From: Lingula anatina
Taxonomy: Eukaryota > Brachiopoda > Lingulata > Lingulida > Lingulidae
DNA length: 64,000 bases
Reading direction: 5' to 3'
Assembly: GCF_001039355.2 (NCBI RefSeq)
Contig: NW_019775998.1
Span: forward strand, 65,605-129,604
Below the pieces are notes generated by a model. It made no database searches. It saw only the letters and a list, made by a program, of their open reading frames with translations, and was not told where the DNA came from. A program made the position numbers and the translations under genes. Positions 23,201 to 32,266 of this stretch are shown in pieces (the stretch's first letter is position 1; every line of letters begins with the position of its first letter).

Positions 23201-26200
23201 TTCGTATTTTTACCTATCTTTTCAAGTTCAGCGACGCTATAATTTCTGTCTGGGGTAAACGTTCTGACAGAACCATTCACTTTTACTTCCAATGTTGTAT
23301 TCCCATTGATAAGGACATCTTTGATTTTATCCAAGGTGCTGTTGGACGTTCCATTTTGTCTCAAGAAACTCTTGACAGCAAATATTAAGTTGTAGTCTAT
23401 GATGATACTTCCATTTCTACAAGAAAATTTACCAACTCTTATTTCCGTAACGATAATATTACACAGTAAAACACGAAACATTTTTGCAACATTTTTATAT
23501 GATAATAGCAACACACAAAAGTACGGAATTACAATATATACCAGCATACTATATTGAATTTGCCAATGTGCATGTATGTCATTTAAAATTAAGTCTTTAT
23601 CACTATTGTAAAATAGTGGATGCTTTTGTAATAAAATGAAAATAAGAATACAATTTGAATTAAAGTGATGCTATTTTGCCTGTTTAATCACTTTTTAAAA
23701 GCAAATCCACGACGCTATCTAACTTTAATTACATTGTGATTTTCAAGTAAAATCGTTTTACCATCTTACCTAAAACCAATAATTTCTACACCCTTTAGGC
23801 CCTCAATACCGGACGAATTAAACTGGCGTAAAAGCTGAAACGTATAGAGTGGAAACACATAACAGACAACCAGAAAGCAACGTAGGTCATCACAATTAAT
23901 GTCCGTGCATTTCTACTTGGAATATTATTTCAGTAAATATACTACTGCAAATTCGTAAGACATTGTTTTTTTTTTTTTTTTTCATTTCGGCTTTTACATT
24001 GAGAAACAAATGTGTTTACAGAAAATAAAACAGATAAAAAAACCTGTTTTTTCAAATCTTCTTTGTTTTCTTCAAACGCACTTTCATCTTTGTCAAAATC
24101 TCCTTCTGGCAATCGGAATTCCAACTTCACTTTTTTGTCAAGCTCGTCAATGACCTTTACATCTAAAACATTGGTTGATTAAGCTAAAGCACACAATTAC
24201 ACACTGATTAAAAGCTCTCTCTTAAGCCTCGGTCACAACCTGACGTATGAATTTGAGGATCGTACTTCCCCTACGAATTTTGGGTGCAGTAGAATCCGTG
24301 GAGTTCGTAGAGAAAGAGGAAAATTTGCAATGGGCAGGCGCAAGTCTGTCTTGCCAGTTGCAAGGGCCACATGAGATGCCCTTTCGAGCAAAGACGCTAA
24401 TTGCAAGTTGCGATGGCCGTGGGAATTGTACTCGTTTCTTGAGTTTGGCTTGGACCAAGCACGTCTCACTTGCGACCTCCTCTCGAATTCCTTGCGAATG
24501 AAGCACATTTAAGTTACTTTTGCAGTCTCGCTGTTCACAAATTATCTTTTGAAGAATCTCTAAGAATCTTTTGAACATGTTTAACATCCTCCGTACATGC
24601 TTACGGACTATCTGCGAACTCCAAGTTTCGCAATAAGGCCTTGCGTGGTACGTGGGATTCTGCGCAAAATTTGGACGCAAACAGGCCGTAAGTGCCCATA
24701 CGACCTGTTGTGACCGATGCTTTAATACCAATCATCCATTTTATGAAGAACAACAAACATACCCTCATTGTGTATTGCTGTAATCAAAGTGATATCCGAC
24801 AGTTACACGCACGATAAGGATTTATACATGTACATGGAGAAGATACAAGACAGCAAAGTACACATGTGCCGTGAACGGAACTATTCTATCTATATATCTC
24901 GAGAGGGCAGCAAATAATATAACATCTGTCAATATGAAAGAGGGGAAATATTGTGCAGCTTACAATTATTTTAACAAGCAACACTACGATTTTAAAGGTT
25001 GTAAGCGGTTTGTATTTGGAGATAAGCATTTAACCAGATACATCCCTATTTAATGCGAAATATAAAAATAAGATTCTTAAAGTAAGTCTTATAGCTTTAT
25101 GGATACATAAGCAATTAATAAGATAAATGGTGTCCAATATTGCATGTTTTATATATTCATTGGGAGAAAAAAACATTTATCTTGTTTTACACGTGCCTGT
25201 CTGTCAATACTGTACTTACCGATTTCAATCTCCGTTGGAACAGGTCTGGTGGTCTTTGAAACTACAGGCGTAGTTTTTATCGAGGAAGTAGTAGTAACTG
25301 AAGCGGTTTCATTGGCAACAATGACAGGTCTTACAGTGGACTCTGGTGCTAAAGGTGTTTCCATTCCATTGGTATTGGTAGTTGCATCAGTGGAACTTAT
25401 AGTTTCCAGACTGGTTGACACTGGATTAAGGGAGGTGATATAAGTGGCATTTGTAGTTTTCATAGTGGCTGCCGATGATAAAGGGGTAGCGGCAACAGTG
25501 GCACTTTTCATGGTGTCTGTTGATGATGACGAAGTAGTGGCATCAGCGGTGCTTGAACTTTTCAATGTGTCTGTCGATGAGACCGAAGTAGTGGCATCAG
25601 CGGTGCTCGTACTTTTCTTGGTGTCTGTCAATGATGCCGAAGTAGTGGCATCAGCAGTGCTCGTACTTTTCTTGGTGTCTGTCAATGATGCCGAAGTAGT
25701 GGCATCAGCAGTGCTCGTACTTTTCTTGGTGTCTGTCAATGATGCCGAAGTAGTGGCATCAGCAGTGCTCGTACTTTTCTTGGTGTCTGTCAATGATGCC
25801 GAAGTAGTGGCATCAGCAGTGCTCGTACTTTTCTTGGTGTCTGTCAATGATGCCGAAGTAGTGGCATCAGCAGTGCTCGTACTTTTCTTGGTGTCTGTCA
25901 ATGATGCCGAAGTAGTGGCATCAGCAGTGCTCGTACTTTTCTTGGTGTCTGTCAATGATGCCGAAGTAGTGGCATCAGCAGTGCTCGTACTTTTCTTGGT
26001 GTCTGTCAATGATGCCGAAGTAGTGGCATCAGCAGTGCTCGTACTTTTCTTGGTGTCTGTCAATGATGCCGAAGTAGTGGCATCAGCAGTGCTCGTACTT
26101 TTCTTGGTGTCTGTCAATGATGCCGAAGTAGTGGCATCAGCAGTGCTCGTACTTTTCTTGGTGTCTGTCAATGATGCCGAAGTAGTGGCATCAGCAGTGC

Positions 26201-27182
26201 TCGTACTTTTCTTGGTGTCTGTCAATGATGCCGAAGTAGTGGCATCAGCAGTGCTCGTACTTTTCTTGGTGTCTGTCAATGATGCCGAAGTAGTGGCATC
26301 AGCAGTGCTCGTACTTTTCTTGGTGTCTGTCAATGATGCCGAAGTAGTGGCATCAGCAGTGCTCGTACTTTTCTTGGTGTCTGTCAATGATGCCGAAGTA
26401 GTGGCATCAGCAGTGCTCGTACTTTTCTTGGTGTCTGTCAATGATGCCGAAGTAGTGGCATCAGCAGTGCTCGTACTTTTCTTGGTGTCTGTCAATGATG
26501 CCGAAGTAGTGGCATCAGCAGTGCTCGTACTTTTCTTGGTGTCTGTCAATGATGCCGAAGTGGTGGCATCAGCGATACTCGTACTTTTCTTGGTGTCAGT
26601 CGATGATGCCGAAGTAGTGGCATCAGTACTAGCATCAGCAGTGCGTGTACTTTCTGTCGATGATGACGAAGTAGTGGCATCAGCGGTGCTCGTACTTTTC
26701 TTGCTGTCTGTCAATGATGCCGAAGTAGTGGCATCAGCAGTGCTTGTACTTTTCTTGGTGTCAGTCGATGATGCCGAAGTAGTGGCATCAGCGGTGCTCG
26801 TACTTTTCTTGGTGTCTGTCGATGATACCGAAGTAGTGGCATCAGTAGTAGCATCAGCAGTGCTCGTACTTTTCTTGGTGTCTGTCAATGATGCCGAAGT
26901 GGTGGCATCAGCGGTGCTCGTACTTTTCTTGGTGTCTGTCGATGATACCGAAGTAGTGGCATCAGTAGTAGCATCAACAGTGCGTGTACTTTTCAAGGTG
27001 TCTGTCGATGATGACGAAGTAGTGGCATCAGCGGTGCTCGTACTTTTCTTGCTGTCTGTCAATGATGCCGAAGTAGTGGCATCAGCAGTGCTCGTACTTT
27101 TCTTGGTGTCAGTCAATGATGCCGAAGTAGTAGAATCAGCGGTGCTTGCATTTTTCTTTTTGTCTGTCGCTGATGCCGAGAC
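15677..27182 (-). CDS. Gene A: transmembrane mucin with repeats, SEA-EGF-SEA-EGF, membrane helix and tail
   Basis: Predicted cell-surface mucin. Domain order: Thr/Ser repeats (exon 27,182-25,220), SEA 1 (three exons, 24,162-23,214), EGF-like 1 (22,332-22,143 and the start of 21,917-21,787), a Thr/Pro linker, SEA 2 (20,818-19,807), EGF-like 2 (19,577-19,376 and the start of 18,690-18,496), a membrane helix, and a cytoplasmic tail of four exons ending at the stop at 15,677. Exon lengths and phases chain without conflict over 13 exons (1,742 nt plus one base from the repeat exon; 580 residues). Both SEA domains keep the G|S cleavage loop. The architecture resembles vertebrate membrane mucins of the MUC3/12/13/17 kind, with the SEA-EGF module doubled; orthology is not claimed. 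The 5' end is uncertain because a LINE fragment adjoins the repeat array. Confidence 0.85.
15789..17176 (+). mobile_element. Tc1/mariner element with both ends and a dead transposase
   Basis: A full-length element of 1,388 bp flanked by TA at 15,787-15,788 and 17,177-17,178. Terminal inverted repeats begin CACACACTGGACAATGGAAG and match the reversed right end. The plus strand encodes a Tc1-type transposase: GRPRKTTGREDRR at about 16,141, FFSDECRFGL at about 16,427, HLDDNAPCHRSRAVDD at about 16,697 and SPDANIIENVWND at about 16,790, so the DDE residues can still be located, but stops and frame breaks interrupt it. It sits inside the last intron of gene A, in antisense orientation to it. Confidence 0.9.
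17365..17457 (-). CDS. Gene A exon: cytoplasmic tail part 2
   Basis: A 93-nt, phase 0-0 exon encoding an acidic stretch, GYDPDDEDYFDMDSHYTGFQ. Acceptor TTGCAG, donor GTAAGT. The following intron is 1.6 kb, mostly a Tc1 element. Confidence 0.8.
17964..18084 (-). CDS. Gene A exon: cytoplasmic tail part 1
   Basis: A 121-nt exon, acceptor TGTCAG, donor GTACGT. Encodes a charged, Ser-rich tail with YKYLEGQDRK and a His cluster (YVHHHNN). Tyr and Ser residues could be phosphorylated; that is inference only. Confidence 0.8.
18496..18690 (-). CDS. Gene A exon: end of EGF-like 2 and transmembrane helix
   Basis: A 195-nt exon. It completes EGF-like 2 (CFSEEEFFTVTTYVGEHC), then encodes a short linker and a membrane span containing GIIIITAGVGGFFLLVVIAL, followed by the basic stop-transfer KRKNK. 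This sets the topology: repeats and SEA/EGF outside, tail inside. Acceptor ACCAAG, donor GTAAGT. An (AAT)n run lies directly upstream in the intron. Confidence 0.9.
18705..18748. repeat. (AAT)n microsatellite
   Basis: About 14 AAT units, in the gene A intron just upstream of the membrane-helix exon. Confidence 0.95.
18878..19197. mobile_element. MITE family 1, copy 2 (in gene A intron, right end decayed)
   Basis: The left terminal repeat TTAAAGGGATAATAACTCTT is intact, the interior matches copy 1 with expanded T runs, and the right end is degraded. It lies in the intron between EGF-like 2 and the transmembrane exon. Confidence 0.8.
19376..19577 (-). CDS. Gene A exon: EGF-like domain 2
   Basis: A 202-nt exon with eight Cys (for example CVNKCQSAGIDCRGKGKC, then PKCQ). 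It parallels EGF-like 1 exon by exon: both end in a PxCQ codon split two bases into the codon. Acceptor TTTCAG (CCTTCAG), donor GTAAGT. Confidence 0.85.
19807..20000 (-). CDS. Gene A exon: SEA 2 part 3 with predicted G|S cleavage
   Basis: A 194-nt exon beginning KGSVIVDFELVYALK; the Gly-Ser at 19,996-19,991 sits in a canonical SEA cleavage loop. Acceptor CCACAG, donor GTGTGT. With SEA 1 this gives two potential cleavage points in one protein. Confidence 0.9.
20200..20282. repeat. (AT)n microsatellite
   Basis: About 80 bp of AT with one short interruption, in the intron between SEA 2 parts 2 and 3... directly 3' of exon 20,334-20,392 on the minus strand. Confidence 0.95.
20334..20392 (-). CDS. 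Gene A exon: SEA 2 part 2
   Basis: A 59-nt exon encoding LSAKFNGTGRLKEVVIKGF, acceptor TTTTAG, donor GTATGT. Counterpart of the 65-nt exon of SEA 1. Confidence 0.85.
20706..20818 (-). CDS. Gene A exon: SEA 2 part 1
   Basis: A 113-nt exon, acceptor TTTCAG, donor GTATAG. Corresponds to the 119-nt exon of SEA 1 in position and phase; encodes IPKAIALELLIETGNVSTFK. Confidence 0.8.
21787..21917 (-). CDS. Gene A exon: end of EGF-like 1 and Thr/Pro linker
   Basis: A 131-nt exon. The first third completes EGF-like 1 (CFTDFPWTYYAGVNC), the rest is a Thr/Pro linker (PKTTTITAPTRPN), probably O-glycosylated. Acceptor TTTCAG, donor GTAAGT. Confidence 0.85.
22143..22332 (-). CDS. Gene A exon: EGF-like domain 1
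   Basis: A 190-nt exon with eight Cys, including the EGF-type spacing in CEGWSCDGHGSC followed by PRCQ; the next exon supplies the closing CF...C. Acceptor TAACAG, donor GTAAGA. In membrane mucins an EGF-like module follows the SEA domain and lies close to the membrane. Confidence 0.85.
23214..23416 (-). CDS. Gene A exon: SEA 1 part 3 with predicted G|S cleavage
   Basis: A 203-nt exon beginning NGSIIIDYNLIFAVK. The Gly-Ser at 23,412-23,407 is the expected self-cleavage point of a SEA domain. It also carries an N-glycosylation sequon-rich segment (NGTSNST, NGNTT). Nearly identical to gene B exon 107-309. Confidence 0.9.
23770..23834 (-). CDS. Gene A exon: SEA 1 part 2
   Basis: A 65-nt exon encoding LLRQFNSSGIEGLKGVEIIG, acceptor TTTCAG and donor GTAAGA. 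Phase 0 at the start, two bases left at the end. Confidence 0.85.
24044..24162 (-). CDS. Gene A exon: SEA 1 part 1
   Basis: A 119-nt exon, acceptor TTTTAG, donor GTTTTT after CAG. Encodes the first strand and helix of SEA 1, including KKVKLEFRLPEGDFDKDES. A 2-nt start phase joins the single G left by the repeat exon to give Asp. Confidence 0.85.
24225..24723. mobile_element. Non-autonomous element of about 500 bp with inverted ends, in gene A intron
   Basis: The left end reads TTAAGCCTCGGTCACAAC and the inverted right end TTAAAGCATCGGTCACAAC. The interior has open frames but no recognisable protein. It is richer in GC than its surroundings. Lies between the repeat exon and SEA 1. Confidence 0.65.
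24724..25219. other. Gene A intron remainder
   Basis: AT-rich, nothing recognised between the TIR element and the repeat exon. Confidence 0.5.
25220..27182 (-). CDS. Gene A exon: mucin tandem-repeat domain (18-residue units)
   Basis: About 30 units of 54 bp with consensus STADATTSASLTDTKKST, rich in Ser/Thr and lacking Cys and aromatic residues. The central units (about 25,610-26,560) are practically identical. Units near the 5' end are variable, and some carry a 12-bp extension coding for an extra ATTD-type step. After the array come about 110 residues of degenerate Ser/Thr-rich sequence ending TTRPVPTEIEI before the donor GTAAGT at 25,219-25,214. At the 5' end the repeat frame is blocked by a stop within a few codons of 27,183, where LINE sequence begins, so the true acceptor is unknown. 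Confidence 0.8.
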
Positions 27183-28770
27183 AACTTAACATATGACTCC
27201 CAGTTGAAGGTGTTTTTGAAGAGTATATATGTTCTTAGCTTTGGCTTTTTCAGGATGTCGTTTTTCCATATCACCTTGTACAATTCAATAATTTTCCGAT
27301 GTGCCAGCTCTAAGTCTACCGCTGACCGCATTGTGAATATATCTTCTAACTGCAGCTTTTGCATAATTATTCTGAGATCGCTACACCAGTTATTTTTACA
27401 TAATTTGTAGTCGTACTCAAACAGTCTCTTGGTTAGTCTATTATCATCCATGGCAATTAATCTATTCCAATATCTAATTATGCTCAACCACTGAGTGTAA
27501 ACTAGAGGCATCCAACCGACCTCACCATAAAGTGCTAATATTGGGGTAAATCTATGCACTCCCAGATAATACCTAATAGCTCGTAATTGTACATTCTCTA
27601 GAGATGGGAATGTCCTATACCCCCATACAGAGGCACAGTAGTTAGTGATAGGCATGATACATGATCTGAACAGTTGTTCAAAAGTACTAAATCCAATATC
27701 TTTCAAACTATATATCCTCTTAATCATACCACCTAGCCCTCTGCTGGCCCCTTTCGCTAACTCCTCAGCATTATCTACAAATTGGCCTGAGTAATGGAAT
27801 GTAACACCAAGGTATTTATAACTGTCCACTGTCTCCAAAGCATTATTACCAATAGTGAAGGTATAATGAGAAGCCTTTACATTATGGCGTCTAAAATGTA
27901 CACATTTCGATTTCTTTGCGTTGAGAATTACCCTCCAGCGTTTGCACCAATTAACAAGACAATCTAGCATGATCTGTAAATTATGTGCTGATGGTGCTAT
28001 CAGTACAATGTCGTCTGCATATAGGAGAATAGACACCTGGTTGTCTTCGTACGTTATTCCAACTCCTAGATCATTAATTTCATCTACTATATCATATCTA
28101 TATCTATCTCAGCAAAAATAGAGAACAGAGTTGGCGAGATGTTGTCGCCTTGCCCAAGAAGTTATAATGACTTCTTGCCTTGCCTTACACCAGTACGACA
28201 GTTGAACCAGTCAGTATACCTTTTTTGTACGTGTCATTGATTTTGACACAGGCTGTTGTTTGATAGTATATGTTTTTCTATACTCGGTAAAATTTTCCAT
28301 CTACCCCATTTATCAATAACTTATACAACATAATATCTCTATCAATGTAATCGAAACATTTTTTTAGATCAATAAATGCTGAGAATACCTGCGTGTTATT
28401 CTTAACAATACTATTGAGTGCAAAGACATGATCTTCACATGATCTATGTTTCCTAAAACCATTTTGCTCATCTGCTAGTAAGTTATTGTTATTCAGGTAA
28501 GCAGACATTCGATTGCACAACAACGAACTAAAGAGTTTACTTATGCATGAGAGAAGACTAACCCCTCTGTAATTCATTGGTATACGTGGGTCAGATGATC
28601 TATCCTTTAAAATCGGACAAATGATAGTTTTTCTCCAAATTGATGGTATAATTCCCGTGTCAAATACTAACTGAAATAAGTGCTTAATTGTTTCTATTAT
28701 CGATGGGAATTTAAGTACACAATATGGTATGCCGTCATACCCACTAGCCGATTTTGATTTGGCGTGTAAA
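27183..28770 (-). mobile_element. Truncated non-LTR retrotransposon (Jockey/CR1-like reverse transcriptase)
   Basis: Minus-strand fragments of one reverse transcriptase: upstream part SASGYDGIPY and WRKTIICPILKDRSSDPR at about 28,750-28,590; finger and palm motifs NYRGVSLLSC, EQNGFRKHRSCEDH and FIDLKKCFDYIDRD at 28,577-28,320; RTGVRQG then a stop at about 28,170; the catalytic YADDIVLIAPSAH at about 28,025; then the thumb and connection (SYKYLGVTFHYSGQ) to SYVKLSRHQR at 27,190. Both the endonuclease end and the 3' end are missing. Breaks include a 30-nt hairpin insertion and a GATATA expansion with a stop. The 3' edge runs straight into the gene A mucin repeats. Confidence 0.85.
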
Positions 28771-29022
28771 TAAATTAAATTGCAAGGAAGAAAACTACTT
28801 TTCTATAACTTAACCTTTTTAATTTTAACCTTTCTTTTATTTTATTCACGTGATCATCCCAAATATGGACCACGATGGAAATAAGTGTTTTCACTTTCTT
28901 GTGTTATCCCTATCACTCTAATCACTCTAAACCACAGCCCATATCGACTGTTTTGCCGCACATGTTACAGTTACCAGTAGTACCTGCATAACTTTCCGCT
29001 GCACCAAATTACTTGATAAGAC
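28771..29022. other. Short intergenic stretch, nothing recognised
   Basis: AT-rich sequence between the LINE and a MITE. Confidence 0.4.
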
Positions 29023-29234
29023 CCCATTCCCAGAGATTAGATCGATCCAACTGGATTGACCTTACTCCCTGGGGGTTTACGCTAAATAGCTGTTAGCCGA
29101 GCGGGCACGAAAGTTAATTACCCCCTTACAGCTTGTAGTAGTCGGGACGGACATTTAAGCCGGATTGTCTGACAGTAATCTAGTGAGACTCCCCACGGGG
29201 ATAGATCGATCTAAAATCTATGGGAATGCGCCCT
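29023..29234. mobile_element. MITE family 3, copy 1 (212 bp)
   Basis: Ends CCCATTCCCAGAGATTAGAT and, inverted, AGGGCGCATTCCCATAGATT, with GATCGATC just inside each. The interior is found inverted at 56,907-57,120. Confidence 0.8.
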
Positions 29235-29499
29235 AAAACGATATGAGACATTTTCACTCTGCCTTTTTGAGGTCCCTGGAAACTCATTCCTCTCCTGTCA
29301 GCATGTTTCTCACTCCACTGGCAACGGCAGGGACATGCAGATAAATTCACTTTACATTTAGTCAATTGAGAAAAGTTTCCAAGATACCCTGTAGCGTAGC
29401 GATAATCTGAAGGTTAGCTATTCCTAAGGTTCTCTGTGTAAACAGCTTATAGTGAGAGTTTCTCCATCTCACGCCCTCCGCACGAAGCCAGCGCAGTAT

Positions 29500-29621
29500 T
29501 ACCCTCTACCAGGGCGACTGATACGTAGTCACTAAAAAACAGCTAAAAATGACCCATCTATCTAGCTAGAGACATATCTGTAAATATCTGTAAAAATCTA
29601 TCAGTCGCCCTGATAGAGGGT
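29500..29621. mobile_element. Short MITE (about 122 bp) with intact target duplication
   Basis: Inverted ends ACCCTCTAYCAGGGCGACTG (Y = C left, T right) with AGCGCAGTAT repeated directly at 29,490-29,499 and 29,622-29,631. A 9-10 bp duplication would fit a Mutator-like origin. Confidence 0.8.
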
Positions 29622-29920
29622 AGCGCAGTATAGGCTACGTGTAAATCGCTCGGTGGAATTCCAACGCTGACAACAGTAAACAGTTTCAATCATTTAATGT
29701 TCACTCAGTTACATTCTACCAATCAGTGGGGAATCCTACTCTTTAATCTCAGACCAAGACGAAAAAAGGGGTTCTTAAACTTAACTTCTGAATCACATCA
29801 ACAAACAAAACGTCTACACCTCTTTAGACTTTACACGACGTATTATGAAGAATAACAAACCATAAACAAAGACATTACGTGCAATTACCGTAAATGCTTT
29901 TGCATTTTATGTATCCGACA

Positions 29921-29948
29921 GTGTGTGTGTGTGTGTGTGTGTGTGTGT
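29921..29948. repeat. (GT)n microsatellite
   Basis: 14 GT units in the intron after the candidate signal-anchor exon. Confidence 0.95.
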
Positions 29949-30011
29949 TGGAGAAAGAGAGAATGAGGAAGGGAGGGAGAGAGATGCAAACATTAAACAC
30001 TTTACACTTAC

Positions 30012-30255
30012 CAGAGCGACTTGCGTCTATATCACACAGACGTAGTATCTTTTCAGAAACATTACGATCACCTGTAGCAACGAAATATTTGTCCACTTTT
30101 ATTCTACGGTGACATTCTCCGCTGTTTTTATCCGAGTCACTTATCCTCAATGTGCCCCCTGTCAAATGTAAAATTAAAACAAATCCAGTCTGAAGCAAAA
30201 CGATCAGGATAGACAATTTCACGACCAGCCTTGGTCTCCCAGCTCGCCTGGCCAT
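30012..30255 (-). CDS. Candidate first exon with signal anchor or signal peptide
   Basis: Starts at ATG 30,255 and ends at a strong donor (GTAAGT) at 30,011 in phase 1. Encodes 81 residues: a basic N-terminus (MARRAGRPR), a hydrophobic stretch of about 22 residues (VVKLSILIVLLQTGFVLILH) and then a luminal or extracellular segment with two Cys. It could be the first exon of gene A, which lies next downstream on the same strand, or the start of a type II membrane enzyme whose other exons are not visible. If an acceptor at about 27,168 were used, the phase would fit gene A, but that site lacks a good pyrimidine tract. A (GT)n run and a MITE lie in the following intron. Confidence 0.4.
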
Positions 30256-31985
30256 TAGTAAGTTTCCCGGTCAATGATACACTGATAATACAGCGATAAT
30301 AGCTCTTGTTTTAATCGGACTCGCCCAGTTAGTGTGAGGTCGTTAATGATATAATATCATCAAGGCTATCTTGACTTTCATCAGTAGTTGTTGTCACCTA
30401 CATTACCTGAAACTCAAAACCTGCGTTAACGAACTTGGTACATGTACCGGGGTAGGCACAATGTACTTGAATTACAAGGAGATAGATTCCCGTATTTACT
30501 GCCTTGGTTGGTATAATGAGTCACTTTTTGCTATCGAACTCGAATCCCTCAATCAGATGAATCTGCGCACTAACTTGTAACTGATAAAAGGGCCTGCAAA
30601 AAACGATGTTCCAAAGCACAGTTCAAAGTGCTGAAAATGTGAGGTACAGTTGCCTCAGTTCTGTGCCTTACATGCGACACATTTCTACTGTAGTAGTAGG
30701 TACATCCAGGTAGGCCTACTTACATGTACACTGTGCTGCGGGTAAAGCCTCATTCAATTCTGTGTTTAAAACTTTCGATCGAATTCATACATATCCATGT
30801 CCGAGAAAATCTTTGTGTCCTCCGTCGCACTTTGTAGTATATAATTGGCCCCTGAAAGTTCTTTATGTATCGATTCACTCACCAGTTTGATAAAATTCTA
30901 GTCTTTCTATTCTAGTCTAGATGACTGGTGCAAAATTGCTCAAAAGGTGGAAAAAGCATGAAACTTGCACAAATGTTCTTTGGACTATGCTGATCATTTT
31001 CAAGGGCAGTGCCCAAAATTTCAAAGCGTTGCTTAGCAACCGTTGCTAAGGAAGTGATTTACCTTAGTAACAAGCTAATTGGACCTTTCTTGTTCAGTTT
31101 AAATGATTTAAAAAGGCTTTTAATAATGTTTCAAGCCATCAGAACTATCACTTTAAAGGACGATGGTCATATAAAAATCCATTTCTCGAATTTTGAAGAT
31201 TCAACACTCAATCTATACACTAGAGGTATGTTTTAATCGATCCCCGCCATTTAAAAATTATAAAAACAATCTTCAGTGTATTAGTAGTAAAAAAGCGTTT
31301 TAGTAAACCTCACCTCAATATGCATAAATGAAGCAACAGATCTGGGTCACGCGGTACTGTGACGACAATTGGGATAAAGGTCTATGAGACTCAACTGAGC
31401 TGCATGGTGCAAACAGACAGAATAATTTTGGAAAGTTGTGTTGAACGGAGTTGAGCAATTTTCTTTATGCCTCAGTGTGTTGCCGTGGGATTCACCAAAA
31501 TTGCAGCACTCCTTGACTATCTTTCTTTATCTGTGACGGTCTTCCGTGACTAACTTACTAACTTCGGTGACAATAGTTGCGATCCTCGCGATCTCGGTCA
31601 CCTCAGGTGATTTAGATCATATCAAAAGCTGATAGTCTTTAAGATACTGTCATCAGTTGGCAAGCTTACTAATTGCTGATGCATTTTTAAATTCATTGTA
31701 GTTGACCAAGAGCTCGTTAACAATAAAACCAGGTAATAACAGGTATGAAACTCGTCTTGGTGGGCTTTCATATTTTTCAATATATCTCATTTATTTCATG
31801 GGGTTATTTTATTGGCATTTGTAAATGACGTTAAATATCAATACTTAAACAATTAAGTTCAAACACGGTCGCGAACATTAATAAAAGAAATTGCTTTCAG
31901 GGTTTCTTGAAGCTTCCGTGGAAGAAAACGTGTTGAGGAAAAACAGGAAAAAGAGCGTTATATTAAAGAAAAAATGGGAACTGCT
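30256..31985. other. Intergenic, no gene recognised
   Basis: No exon with convincing splice borders. Short imperfect palindrome CTTAGCAACCGTTGCTAAG at about 31,030. Confidence 0.5.
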
Positions 31986-32266
31986 NNNNNNNNNNNNNNN
32001 NNNNNNNNNNNNNNNNNNNNNNNNNNNNNNNNNNNNNNNNNNNNNNNNNNNNNNNNNNNNNNNNNNNNNNNNNNNNNNNNNNNNNNNNNNNNNNNNNNNN
32101 NNNNNNNNNNNNNNNNNNNNNNNNNNNNNNNNNNNNNNNNNNNNNNNNNNNNNNNNNNNNNNNNNNNNNNNNNNNNNNNNNNNNNNNNNNNNNNNNNNNN
32201 NNNNNNNNNNNNNNNNNNNNNNNNNNNNNNNNNNNNNNNNNNNNNNNNNNNNNNNNNNNNNNNNNN
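31986..32266. other. Assembly gap (281 N)
   Basis: Run of N; it cuts the left end of an inverted-repeat element. Confidence 0.98.

Noticed and set aside
24222-24731. 169-residue minus-strand frame
   Set aside because: Lies wholly within an element with inverted ends, with overlapping frames on both strands and no known protein motif.
25444-27189. 581-residue plus-strand open frame over the gene A repeats
   Set aside because: Antisense shadow of the Ser/Thr repeat exon.
31025-31050. Palindrome CTTAGCAACCGTTGCTAAG as an RFX X-box
   Set aside because: The half-site orientation does not match the usual X-box arrangement and no gene starts nearby.
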